Part shown: positions 35,139 through 43,667 of the stretch, in pieces
How the letters are laid out: every line of letters starts with the position of its first letter
Numbering within the stretch: position 1 is the first letter of the stretch
Assembly: GCA_049603835.1 (NCBI GenBank)
Contig: JBMYSZ010000014.1
Coordinates: 28,450-92,449 of the forward strand
Direction of reading: 5' to 3'
DNA length: 64,000 nt
Origin: Mangrovicoccus sp049603835
GTDB lineage: Bacteria; Pseudomonadota; Alphaproteobacteria; Rhodobacterales; Rhodobacteraceae
The notes under the pieces: generated by a model
The model's database searches: none
What the model was told of the DNA's origin: nothing
Seen by the model: only the letters and a program-made list of their open reading frames with translations
Program-made: the position numbers and the translations under genes

Positions 35139-35870
35139 ATGCCAGATCGTAAAACTTTGGTGCTGACTGGGGCGAGCCGTGGGATCGGCCATGCCACGGT
35201 TAAAAAGTTTAGTGCCGAAGGCTGGCGGGTGCTGACCTGTTCGCGGCAGCCTTTCGATCCGCGCTGCCCCTGGCCAGGAGGGGAGGACAACCATATCCAG
35301 CTTGATCTATCGGACCCGGCCAGCACCATGGCGGCGGTTGAAGGGATCCGGGACAAGCTGCATGGGCGGCTGGATGCGCTGGTGAATAATGCCGGGATCT
35401 CGCCCAAAGGGGAGGGCGGGTCGCGATTGAATACACTCAACACAGATTTGCGGACCTGGGGGCAGGTTTTTCATGTGAATTTCTTCGCGCCGGTGGTCTT
35501 GGCGCGCGGGTTGCAAGCCGAGCTGACCGCCGTCAAAGGCGCTGTGGTGAATGTCACCTCAATCGCCGGGAGCCGGGTGCATCCCTTTGCAGGCGCGGCC
35601 TATGCGACTTCGAAAGCGGCGCTCAAGGCCCTGACCCGCGAAATGGCTCATGATTTCGGACCTTTGGGGGTGCGTGTGAACTCTATCGCACCAGGGGAGA
35701 TCGAGACGTCGATTTTAAGCCCCGGCACGGAAAAGATCGTCGAAACCCTGCCGCTGCGCCGTCTTGGGCAGCCGCAGGAAGTGGCGGATGTGATCTATTT
35801 CCTGTGTACGGAGCCTTCAAGCTATGTGACTGGCACCGAAATTGAGGTCAATGCCGGGCAACATGTCTAG
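35139..35870 (+). CDS. short-chain dehydrogenase/reductase, 243 aa
   Basis: Rossmann-fold oxidoreductase with TGASRGIGHATV for the cofactor, LVNNAGISPKG in the middle, and the catalytic YATSKAALKAL with Tyr and Lys. The Ser ahead is in NVTSIAGS. The typical C-terminal VTGTEIEVNAGQHV of the classical SDR family is present. The substrate is unknown. It is divergent from argB and converges on engB. Confidence 0.9.
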   Translation: MPDRKTLVLTGASRGIGHATVKKFSAEGWRVLTCSRQPFDPRCPWPGGEDNHIQLDLSDPASTMAAVEGIRDKLHGRLDALVNNAGISPKGEGGSRLNTLNTDLRTWGQVFHVNFFAPVVLARGLQAELTAVKGAVVNVTSIAGSRVHPFAGAAYATSKAALKALTREMAHDFGPLGVRVNSIAPGEIETSILSPGTEKIVETLPLRRLGQPQEVADVIYFLCTEPSSYVTGTEIEVNAGQHV

Positions 35871-35879
35871 GCAGGTGCC

Positions 35880-36536
35880 TTAGGCGTCTTGGGTCAGCCC
35901 CCAGATCAAGCTGCGAAGAGTGGGGATGCCCTCCCCCTTTTCCGAGGATGTGATCACAAGCTCGGGGAAGGCCGCCGGATGCTTTGCAAGCGCCTTGCCC
36001 ACCTGGGCCTGCACTTTGGCCAGCTCGGATGCCTTCACCTTATCGGCTTTGGTCATGACCACTTGAAAGGTCACCGCCGCGCTATCGAGCAGAGCCATGA
36101 TTTCTTCATCCACGGCTTTCACCCCGTGGCGGCTATCAATCAGCACGAAAGCCCGGCGCAGCGTCGCGCGACCAGACAGATATTGCCGCAGCAAAGCCTG
36201 CCATTTCTGCACAACCGCCACAGGCGCATTGGCAAAACCATAGCCCGGCAAATCGACCAGATAGAGCGGTCCACGTTCGAAAAAGTTGATCTCTTGGGTG
36301 CGTCCCGGTGTGTTGGAGGCCCGCGCCAACCCCTTACGATTGGTCAGCGCATTGATCAGCGAGGATTTACCCACATTCGAGCGGCCGGCAAAACAGACCT
36401 CCACCCGATCATCCGGGGGGAGGCCGGACATGGCCACCACGCCTTTGACGAAGGTGGTTTCCTGGGCGAAAAGCTTGCGCCCAGCTTCGCGGGCGGCGTC
36501 ATCGGGCTCTGGCGCGGGAGGAAATTGCAGTTCCAT
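35880..36536 (-). CDS. engB: ribosome biogenesis GTPase YihA/EngB, 218 aa
   Basis: Essential GTPase for 50S assembly. G1 is GRSNVGKSSLINAL, G3 lies in LVDLPGYGFANAP, and G4 is MTKADK. Length is normal. It starts three bases after the MOSC gene stop on the same strand, so yidC, MOSC and engB form one unit, while the SDR gene converges from the other side. Confidence 0.95.
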   Translation of the reverse strand: MELQFPPAPEPDDAAREAGRKLFAQETTFVKGVVAMSGLPPDDRVEVCFAGRSNVGKSSLINALTNRKGLARASNTPGRTQEINFFERGPLYLVDLPGYGFANAPVAVVQKWQALLRQYLSGRATLRRAFVLIDSRHGVKAVDEEIMALLDSAAVTFQVVMTKADKVKASELAKVQAQVGKALAKHPAAFPELVITSSEKGEGIPTLRSLIWGLTQDA

Positions 36537-36539
36537 GGC

Positions 36540-37271
36540 TTATAACACAGCCACAGGGTCACCAGCGGCAATCTCACCCGCTTGGATCACTTTGGCATAT
36601 ACGCCAAATTTTGTATCTCCAGTCAGTTCTTTGAGCAGGGACAGCATTGCCACATCCCGATGACCAGTTTCGGGGTTTGCCTCGGTCGCGCGGCAGCGGC
36701 CAATCGGTTCGACGATTTCCAGAACAGCGCCGCCAACCGCTAGGCGTTTACCAATCCATTGGGGTTCAGCCCAAGGATCCGCCCCATCAAGCCAAAGATT
36801 GCCGCGAAATCGGCGCGGGTCGAGCGCGACACCCGCCGCAGCAGACACAGCATGCAAACTGCTGAGTGAGAGGATCGAAATGGAGGGAAAAGGAATGTCA
36901 GACATGCCTTGCTCTGGCGCTTTGATCAAAGCACCGGGGGCAGGGCGCTCTGCGGGCCAAATATCGCCTAACCACTCCGCCAGCTGGGCCCCATCTGTTG
37001 CCGGATCAATGCTGATCGGGCCGCGATCTGGGTGACGCAAATCGATGCGATCACCGGTCAGTGTTGCCTCAATCGCCATTAGCCCAGGGGCTTTCGCCCC
37101 GCGCAAGAAATTACGGCAAGCTTGCCAAGCCCCGGTATCGGTTTGGCCTTCTTCCAAGAAAGCCCAGGCGCGGTCCATCGGCAGGGGCATATTTTCGCTA
37201 AGGGTGGTGGCGTCAAGCGCCTCCGCCCCTATGCCCTTAATCGGATGCCGCCAGATCTGCGCCAGCTGCAT
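36540..37271 (-). CDS. MOSC domain protein, 243 aa
   Basis: N-terminal MOSC beta-barrel (IWRHPIKGIGAEAL) plus the MOSC core with RFRGNLWLDGADPWAEPQWIG and the conserved Cys in GRCRATEANPETG. Such domains bind sulfur or molybdenum cofactor; exact role unknown. Its start overlaps the yidC stop by one base (TAATG), and engB follows it closely. Confidence 0.9.
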   Translation of the reverse strand: MQLAQIWRHPIKGIGAEALDATTLSENMPLPMDRAWAFLEEGQTDTGAWQACRNFLRGAKAPGLMAIEATLTGDRIDLRHPDRGPISIDPATDGAQLAEWLGDIWPAERPAPGALIKAPEQGMSDIPFPSISILSLSSLHAVSAAAGVALDPRRFRGNLWLDGADPWAEPQWIGKRLAVGGAVLEIVEPIGRCRATEANPETGHRDVAMLSLLKELTGDTKFGVYAKVIQAGEIAAGDPVAVL

Positions 37272-39085
37272 TAGCTTTTATCCTCGCCCTTCTTGCGCTT
37301 AAAGCCGGATTTAATATTGCCGAAGATATCCGGCGTATAGCCTTGGGATCGCATGATGAAATATTGCTGCAAGAAGGTCAGCGTGTTGTTCGCGATCCAG
37401 TAAATGATCAGACCCGAAGCAAAAGTACCGAGCATGAACATGAAGATCCAAGGCATATAGGCAAAGATCATCTGCTGGGTCGGGTCAGTGGGTGCTGGGT
37501 TCAGCTTCTGTTGCAGCCACATGGAAATGCCCAGAATGATCGGCAGGATGCCCAGCGAGAAGATGGCAAACAAGCTGGTTGGATCCGGCGCGGCGAAGGG
37601 CAAGAGGCCAAACAAGTTCAGGATCGAGGACGGATCGGGCGCGCTCAGATCGCGGATCCAGCCAAACCACGGGGCATGGCGCAGCTCTAGGGTGACGAAG
37701 ATCACCTTATAAAGCGAGAAGAAGATCGGGATTTGCAACAGGATCGGCAGGCAGCCCGAAGCCGGGTTCACCTTTTCCTTTTTATAGAGCTCCATCATCG
37801 CGGTCTGCATTTTCTGACGATCATCGCCAGTGCTTTCCTTGATCTTCTCCATCTGCGGCTGAAGCTCCTTCATCTTCGCCATGGAGACATAGGATTTATA
37901 GGCCAGCGGGAAGAGGAGCGCTTTGATTGCGATGGTCAAAACGATGATCGACCAGCCCATATTGCCCAAAGCGGCATTGATATTATGGAGCAGCCAGAAG
38001 ATGGGCTTAGTCAGGAAGAAGAACCAACCCCAGTCGATACTATCCACAAAACCTTCGATGCCGCCGCGCTGATAGCCGCTGATGGCTTCCCATTCTTTGG
38101 CGCCTGCGAAGAGCTGGCTGGTGATTTCTTTGGTTTCGCCGGGGGCAACCGTGACGGCTGGAAGCCGGGCTTCGGTTTGGTAGATATCTGCGCCGGCGAC
38201 ATATTTGGCGACTGACGTAAAGGACATGCCAGGTTGCGGCACCAGTGTGGTCATCCAATATTTATCGGTGAAGCCGACCCAGCCATTGGCCTGCACCGAT
38301 TGGACATCGGCCCGTGCGGCTTCGCGTTCCACATAATCCATATCCGGCATGCTGGAATAGTCGATTTCCTGCAGCTCGCCGTCAGACATGCGCACCACAC
38401 CCTCATGCAAGATGAAGAATTTGGTAGTTTCCGGCTCGCCATGCCGGGCCACGATACCATAAGGGGCCAGAAGCTGTTGGGCGTCGGAGGTGTTCTCTAC
38501 GGCTTGGGTGACAGTGAACATGAAGTCATCGTCAACCGAAATTTCACGCGTAAAGCGGAGGCCCGAGCCATTATCCCAAGCCAGAGTAATGGGACTTTCT
38601 GGGGTCAGCCGGTCGCCTTCGACCAATTCCCAAGCGGTTTCCGCATTCGGCACTTGATCCGCAGCGAGGCCGCCACCCGGCGACCAGCCGAAAAGCGCGT
38701 AATAGGCTTGAGCGCCGCCAACCGGCGATAGAAGCGTTACATTCGGACTATCGGGTTCGATTGTCTCGCGGTAATTGCTCATATCCAGATCATCGATCCG
38801 ACCACCGCGCAGCGAAATTGTCCCATTCAAACTGGAAGTCTCGATCGCGATGCGAGGCGCCTGAGATGCTTGGGCCGATGGGGTTGGTTGTGTCCCAGTG
38901 CTAGCGCCGGGCGGTGTTGGAGCAATACTGCCGGAAATGGCATTTTCGCCGGTCTCAGTTGCAACCGCTGCGGGGGCTTCTGCCTGAGGGGCTTGCTCTT
39001 CCGGCGGGAAGAGCCAAAACCAAGCAAGGATCACCAAGAAGCTCAGCGCTGTGGCGAGGATGAGGTTCTTGTTTTGATCGTCCAT
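37271..39085 (-). CDS. yidC: membrane protein insertase YidC, 604 aa
   Basis: Inserts proteins into the inner membrane with or without Sec. An N-terminal helix (ILATALSFLVILAWFWLF) is followed by a large periplasmic domain up to about residue 350, then conserved membrane helices with the hydrophilic groove (WSIIVLTIAIKALLFPLAYKSY and NPASGCLPILLQIPIFFSLYKV). The C-terminus is basic. The start at 39085 follows AAAGGC; 39112 is possible. It lies downstream of the EAL gene rather than right behind yidD. Confidence 0.95.
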   Translation of the reverse strand: MDDQNKNLILATALSFLVILAWFWLFPPEEQAPQAEAPAAVATETGENAISGSIAPTPPGASTGTQPTPSAQASQAPRIAIETSSLNGTISLRGGRIDDLDMSNYRETIEPDSPNVTLLSPVGGAQAYYALFGWSPGGGLAADQVPNAETAWELVEGDRLTPESPITLAWDNGSGLRFTREISVDDDFMFTVTQAVENTSDAQQLLAPYGIVARHGEPETTKFFILHEGVVRMSDGELQEIDYSSMPDMDYVEREAARADVQSVQANGWVGFTDKYWMTTLVPQPGMSFTSVAKYVAGADIYQTEARLPAVTVAPGETKEITSQLFAGAKEWEAISGYQRGGIEGFVDSIDWGWFFFLTKPIFWLLHNINAALGNMGWSIIVLTIAIKALLFPLAYKSYVSMAKMKELQPQMEKIKESTGDDRQKMQTAMMELYKKEKVNPASGCLPILLQIPIFFSLYKVIFVTLELRHAPWFGWIRDLSAPDPSSILNLFGLLPFAAPDPTSLFAIFSLGILPIILGISMWLQQKLNPAPTDPTQQMIFAYMPWIFMFMLGTFASGLIIYWIANNTLTFLQQYFIMRSQGYTPDIFGNIKSGFKRKKGEDKS

Positions 39086-39377
39086 TGCGTCCGTGCCTTT
39101 ATTCGTCACCAAAAGAGTTGGCGCTGGTTCAACAGGCGGGGGGCCGAAAGGTCAAGAGAGATTGCGAGAATGTTTTTGCGGCTTTTGGCGGCGACGGTCG
39201 GATTTTGGCAATAATTGGAGAATTTCTAAGGATTGCTTTTGGATCTTGGTGAATTTCTTGTCACGGCAATTTTAGCTAGGGGCCGCCCATTATTTGTCTC
39301 AGGGGTTGGGCAGAGCCCCCGGGCTATATTTGGCCTCGCCCAGGAACATCCATGCCGGGGTTGGGCTTGGGGCCGTT

Positions 39378-40922
39378 TTACCCAGTCTTACGCCCAATGG
39401 TCGGGGTTTGTGCGAGTTTCGAGTCGTGATTGGTGAGCCAAGCGCAAGTTTCTTCGAAAGGCATCGGGCGGCCAATGCCGTAGCCTTGTACATGGCCACA
39501 TCCCAATTGGGCGAGCATTGTATGTTCGCCGACGGTTTCGACACCCTCAGCCAGAGTTTCCAGATCTAGGCGCTCTGCCATGGTCAAGATTGCGGCCACC
39601 ATGCGCTGTTGTTCACGGTCTTCATTGACTTTGATCACAAAGGATCGATCGATTTTGATCCGATTGACTGAGAAGCGGCGGATATTGGTGATGGACGCAT
39701 GGCCAGTCCCGAAATCATCCAAGTCAATTTGGCAGCCCAGCCGTGCTAATTCGCTGATATTGCGGGCGGTTGTGTCGTCTTTGCTGCCCGCGATGACAGT
39801 TTCCAAAACTTCGACAGTCAGACGCTCTGGTGCAATATCATAGCGGTCGAGTTCCCATTGGATTTTTTCGATCAAATTGGGATTGCGCAATTCGATGGGT
39901 GAGAAATTCACCCCGACACTGGGCACATGGAGACCGGCGCGATCCCAAGCTTTGATCGCGGTGAGCGAATGGGCCAGCATAACTTCACCCAAACGCTCCA
40001 TCAGTCCGGCTTGGTCGATAGCTGGCAGCAACTCCCCAGGAGAGATGATGCCGCGTTCAGGATGTTCCCATCGCGCCAGCGCCTCAAACCCGCTCACCCG
40101 GCCGGTATCGGTGGAAATTTGCGGCTGAAACCAAGGTTTAATTTGCCCAATCTCCAAAGCGTCGCGCACATCTTCGATCAAAGCGCTGCGCTCGGTGCAG
40201 CGCCGATGGAGATCCGCGGAATAGGCGCGGATAGAGCCGGGACCATGATGCCGTGCCTCTTCTAATGCGGCTTCCCCGGCCTCTAAAATGGAGGCGCCAG
40301 AGGGGCTTGGGGCCCGGTTAGGTTGGCAAAAGCCGACCGATGCGGTTACGTAAACTCGGGTTGCATCAAGAATGATCGGTTCCGCAATCGCGGTTTGCAG
40401 GCGTGAAGCGACTTGCAGCATTGTTTCAAGGTCAATTCGGGCAACCGGGGCCATGGCCACTGCAAATGTCCCACGGTCTAATTGGCCAATGACATCTTGG
40501 CTTCGCAATGTAGAACGTAATCTATCCCCGATGCGATCAAGAACTTGGTCAATTGCACGCGGACCCAGCTTGCTAAATACTTCGGGAAAATCATCAACAC
40601 TGACCACAAAACAGCCAGTGGTTCGCCCGGTATCCGGCGCCTCTTTCAGGATTTTATCGATTGCACCAATAACACCGCCCCTTTGCACATCAAATGGCGC
40701 ACTCGGCGTGACAATTTGGGTCGATTCTTGTTGATTGGGCAGCATTCCGGTCAGCGCATAAAGGACCGGCAAACAAATTGCGCAAGCAATCAGCCCCAAT
40801 TCGCCAAATGCCCAATAAGCGCCAAGCATGACGGCGGGCATCAGCGCGATGATTTGCGGGGAATTCAGCGTCGATTTGACCCGATTAATCAAAACTCCCC
40901 AAAAAGGTTCGCCTGGTCCCAT
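39378..40922 (-). CDS. GGDEF/EAL protein with degenerate GGDEF domain, 514 aa
   Basis: One hydrophobic N-terminal stretch (residues 25-60) predicts membrane anchoring. A GGDEF-like region follows, but the signature is replaced by LDRGTF, so diguanylate cyclase activity is unlikely. The EAL domain looks intact: FEALARWEHPERG, VNFSPIELRNP, IDLDDFGTGHASI and VQGYGIGRPMPFEE. The protein is predicted to hydrolyse cyclic di-GMP, perhaps with GTP or the degenerate domain as a regulator. It sits between ttcA and yidC, interrupting the usual order. Confidence 0.9.
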   Translation of the reverse strand: MGPGEPFWGVLINRVKSTLNSPQIIALMPAVMLGAYWAFGELGLIACAICLPVLYALTGMLPNQQESTQIVTPSAPFDVQRGGVIGAIDKILKEAPDTGRTTGCFVVSVDDFPEVFSKLGPRAIDQVLDRIGDRLRSTLRSQDVIGQLDRGTFAVAMAPVARIDLETMLQVASRLQTAIAEPIILDATRVYVTASVGFCQPNRAPSPSGASILEAGEAALEEARHHGPGSIRAYSADLHRRCTERSALIEDVRDALEIGQIKPWFQPQISTDTGRVSGFEALARWEHPERGIISPGELLPAIDQAGLMERLGEVMLAHSLTAIKAWDRAGLHVPSVGVNFSPIELRNPNLIEKIQWELDRYDIAPERLTVEVLETVIAGSKDDTTARNISELARLGCQIDLDDFGTGHASITNIRRFSVNRIKIDRSFVIKVNEDREQQRMVAAILTMAERLDLETLAEGVETVGEHTMLAQLGCGHVQGYGIGRPMPFEETCAWLTNHDSKLAQTPTIGRKTG

Positions 40923-41031
40923 TCACTAACGCCCTGTATTGTAATCGCTACTCCGGAAAACCTATGGCGCATTTGTGATTTAGGCGTTAATCGCCCTGGG
41001 AGTTTCCGACAAAACTTGTCTAAAAATCTTT

Positions 41032-41865
41032 TTAACTATCCGTCTCACGCATTAATGCAGTGAAATCAAATAGTTTAGGGTCCAGCAAATGAGAAGGTCG
41101 GGCATTCATCAAAGCGCGGAACATGACCTGACGTCTACCGGGTGAGTTCTTTTCCCAGCCATCCAAAATTGCCTTGACCTGTTGCCGCTGAAGCCCGTCC
41201 TGACTACCGCAAAGATCACAAGGAATAATCGGATAATTCATAGCCTTAGCAAAGCGTTCGCAATCGCTTTCTGCCACATGAGCCAGGGGGCGATACACGA
41301 AAAGATCCTTTTCTTCATTCAGCAATTTCGGCGGCATGGTGGCCAGGCGACCACCATGGAACAAGTTCATGAAAAATGTCTCTAAAATATCGTCGCGATG
41401 ATGACCTAGGACAATTGCGCTGCATCCCTCTTCTCGCGCGATCCGATACAGATGGCCGCGACGCAGCCGCGAGCACAAAGCGCAAAAAGTGCGTCCTTGC
41501 GGGATCTTATCCATCACCACCGAATATGTGTCTTGGTATTCGATGCGGTGGGGAATCCCCATATCTTCGAGGAATTTCGGCAAAACAGTAGCCGGAAAAC
41601 CGGGCTGACCCTGATCCAAATTACAGGCCAGCAGATCCACCGGCAGCAAGCCACGCCATTTCAGCTCATAAAGAGCGGCCAGCAGGGTATAACTGTCCTT
41701 GCCACCCGAAAGACAAACCAGCCAGCGCGCGTCACGCTCGATCATGCCATAATTTTCAATGGCTTCGCGGGCGTCCCGGATGATGCGTTTGCGCAGCTTT
41801 TTGAATTCTGTGCTGCGCGGCGCATTGTGAAAAAGCGGGTGGATATCGTTAAGATCGTCAAACAT
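41032..41865 (-). CDS. ttcA: tRNA 2-thiocytidine biosynthesis protein TtcA, 277 aa
   Basis: Thiolates C32 of certain tRNAs with an iron-sulfur cluster. The PP-loop SGGKDSYTLL is at residues 53-62. Cysteines that bind the cluster lie in CALCSRLRRG and in CDLCGSQDG. Length is typical. It starts three bases after the yidD stop on the same strand, so it belongs with the rpmH-rnpA-yidD unit. Confidence 0.93.
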   Translation of the reverse strand: MFDDLNDIHPLFHNAPRSTEFKKLRKRIIRDAREAIENYGMIERDARWLVCLSGGKDSYTLLAALYELKWRGLLPVDLLACNLDQGQPGFPATVLPKFLEDMGIPHRIEYQDTYSVVMDKIPQGRTFCALCSRLRRGHLYRIAREEGCSAIVLGHHRDDILETFFMNLFHGGRLATMPPKLLNEEKDLFVYRPLAHVAESDCERFAKAMNYPIIPCDLCGSQDGLQRQQVKAILDGWEKNSPGRRQVMFRALMNARPSHLLDPKLFDFTALMRETDS

Positions 41866-41868
41866 GGA

Positions 41869-42102
41869 CTAGGATTTCTTCCGCTCGGGCACAGGGTCAA
41901 CTCCCATGCCGCCCCAAGGGTTGCATCGCAGGATTCGCCATAAGCTCAGGGCGCTGCCACGGATAGCGCCATGTTTTTCCAGCGCTTCCAAGGCATAGGC
42001 AGAGCATGTCGGATGATAGCGGCAATTATGGCCGACCCAAGGTGAAAAAACCAGACGATAGGCGCGCACGGGGAGGGCGGCGATATGGGCGAGTGGGCTC
42101 AT
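41869..42102 (-). CDS. yidD: YidD membrane protein insertion efficiency factor, 77 aa
   Basis: A short protein with an N-terminal hydrophobic stretch and the highly conserved run SPWVGHNCRYHPTCSAYA. Works with YidC in membrane protein insertion. Its start overlaps the rnpA stop by four bases, giving the conserved rpmH-rnpA-yidD order. Confidence 0.93.
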   Translation of the reverse strand: MSPLAHIAALPVRAYRLVFSPWVGHNCRYHPTCSAYALEALEKHGAIRGSALSLWRILRCNPWGGMGVDPVPERKKS

Positions 42103-42473
42103 TTTCGGTGCAGTTTCGCAAGCGCACGGGTCAAATCAGCGGCGAGATCCTCGAAAGGATGGGTAGCTGTGACGTCACGGCGACCGATTAGGACGTAATC
42201 CCAGCCGGAATACCCATGGATCGGCAAAATTTGCCGCGCAACCGCCCTAAGACGCCGCTTTGCTCGATTACGCGCAACCGCATTACCGACCTTTTTTGAG
42301 CAGGTATAGCCCACCCGAAGCTCTGCTCCGGACTCGTCCCCGGCGCGCTGCCGCGCTTGAACTGTAAATGCAGGGGTGGATCGCCGCAGGGCCTTGGCCG
42401 CACTCAAAAAATCGCTCCGTTGCCGGAGTGTCACGAGCGTTACAGGCTCTTCCTTTGAGGAAAGCTGTGCCAC
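42099..42473 (-). CDS. rnpA: ribonuclease P protein component, 124 aa
   Basis: Basic protein that supports the catalytic RNA of RNase P. The RNR motif lies in VGNAVARNRAKRRLRAVARQ, and the N-terminal LRQRSDF is the usual start region. The ATG at 42473 is the first in the frame; a GTG a few codons later is possible. It follows rpmH by 22 bases and overlaps yidD. Confidence 0.94.
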   Translation of the reverse strand: MAQLSSKEEPVTLVTLRQRSDFLSAAKALRRSTPAFTVQARQRAGDESGAELRVGYTCSKKVGNAVARNRAKRRLRAVARQILPIHGYSGWDYVLIGRRDVTATHPFEDLAADLTRALAKLHRK

Positions 42474-42495
42474 TGCGGCAAGCCGCTGGCGCGCA

Positions 42496-42630
42496 TTACG
42501 CGCTCAGCGATTTCCGACCGCGAACGCGGCGAGCATTAAGGATTTTGCGACCCGCTTTAGTAGCCATACGCGCACGGAAGCCGTGGCGACGCTTGCGGAC
42601 CAGGTTGCTGGGCTGATAGGTGCGCTTCAT
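42496..42630 (-). CDS. rpmH: 50S ribosomal protein L34, 44 aa
   Basis: Read from the minus strand: starts MKRTYQPSNLVRKRRHGFRA and ends GRKSLSA, the L34 sequence with all conserved Arg and Lys residues. The frame is only 44 codons. It precedes rnpA in the classical rpmH-rnpA order and is divergent from the TVP38-type gene. Confidence 0.97.
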   Translation of the reverse strand: MKRTYQPSNLVRKRRHGFRARMATKAGRKILNARRVRGRKSLSA

Positions 42631-42929
42631 TAGTCGTGCTCCAAACGTAATCGAGCCGTCAGTTGCGGCCAGATCAGGTGAATAGTGAGCCGCAGCGCTT
42701 AGACGGGTTTAGAACGTCTGTCAATTGCATTGGCGCGTCTTGCTGCAATAAACTGTCACAAAGCCTGCGCGGAAAATCGAATTTCTGTAACATTCGGGCT
42801 TGGGGCCGCGGTTATAATGCCGATTGCGTGAAAGACCGGTCAAGGCGCTGTGAGGGGGCTATGCGCGGCGGCTATGCTGACGCATCTCTAGGGCCAGACG
42901 CCGTTACGCCCAAAAGATGCGAGAAAATA

Positions 42930-43664
42930 GTGACCCAAGTGAGCCAACCCATTCAAACCAATATAATGCGCCGCCTGCCTGTTATCATCATCGCCCTTGC
43001 GGCGATTTTTGGGGCAGTGGCCCTGCGGGACCATCTAAGTTTTGAGGCTCTTGCCCAGCATCGCGAAACCTTGCTGGCCTGGCGCGATAGCCATTTTGCG
43101 GCCTCGGCTCTTGTCTTTGTCACGGCTTATGCGGTGATTGTCGCCTTCAGCCTGCCCGGTGCGGCTTTGGCGACCCTAACCGGCGGATTTCTTTTCTCTA
43201 TTTTCCCAGGCGTCTTGTTTAATGTGCTGGGGGCTAGTTTAGGGGCCACGGGCATTTTTGTGGCGGCGCGTATGGGATTTGGCGAAAGCCTGGCGGCGAA
43301 AATGGACAGCTCTACGGGGCGGATTCGCAAGATTAAGGACGGGATCGACCAAAACCAATGGGAGATGCTGTTTCTGATCCGCCTCGTGCCGGTTGTGCCG
43401 TTTTTCGTGGCCAATTTGTTGCCTGCTTTGGTTGGAGTGCCGCTTTCCAGATTTGTGATCACAACTTTTCTGGGCATTATTCCCGGTGCCATTGTCTATA
43501 CCTCGGTGGGCTCCGGGCTGGGGGAAGTTTTTGCAAAAGGCGAGACCCCCAATCTAGGCCTGATCTTTGAGCCGCATATCTTGGCGCCGATTTTAGGCCT
43601 CTGCGCGCTTGCGGCGTTGCCGATGGTGATCAAAGCCCTGCGCGGCAATAAGGCGGGGCTCTAG
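42930..43664 (+). CDS. TVP38/TMEM64 family membrane protein, about 244 aa
   Basis: DedA-like VTT domain membrane protein with helices across the length and the core VAFSLPGAALATLTGGFLF and ASLGATGIFVAARMGFG. A later motif RLVPVVPFFVANLLPALVGV is the conserved family loop. The start is uncertain: the GTG at 42930 has a weak GAGAA upstream and the ATG at 42966 has nothing; a longer frame from 42663 is rejected. It precedes the flavoprotein gene by three bases, a pairing seen in many bacteria. Confidence 0.85.
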   Translation: MTQVSQPIQTNIMRRLPVIIIALAAIFGAVALRDHLSFEALAQHRETLLAWRDSHFAASALVFVTAYAVIVAFSLPGAALATLTGGFLFSIFPGVLFNVLGASLGATGIFVAARMGFGESLAAKMDSSTGRIRKIKDGIDQNQWEMLFLIRLVPVVPFFVANLLPALVGVPLSRFVITTFLGIIPGAIVYTSVGSGLGEVFAKGETPNLGLIFEPHILAPILGLCALAALPMVIKALRGNKAGL

Positions 43665-43667
43665 GTT

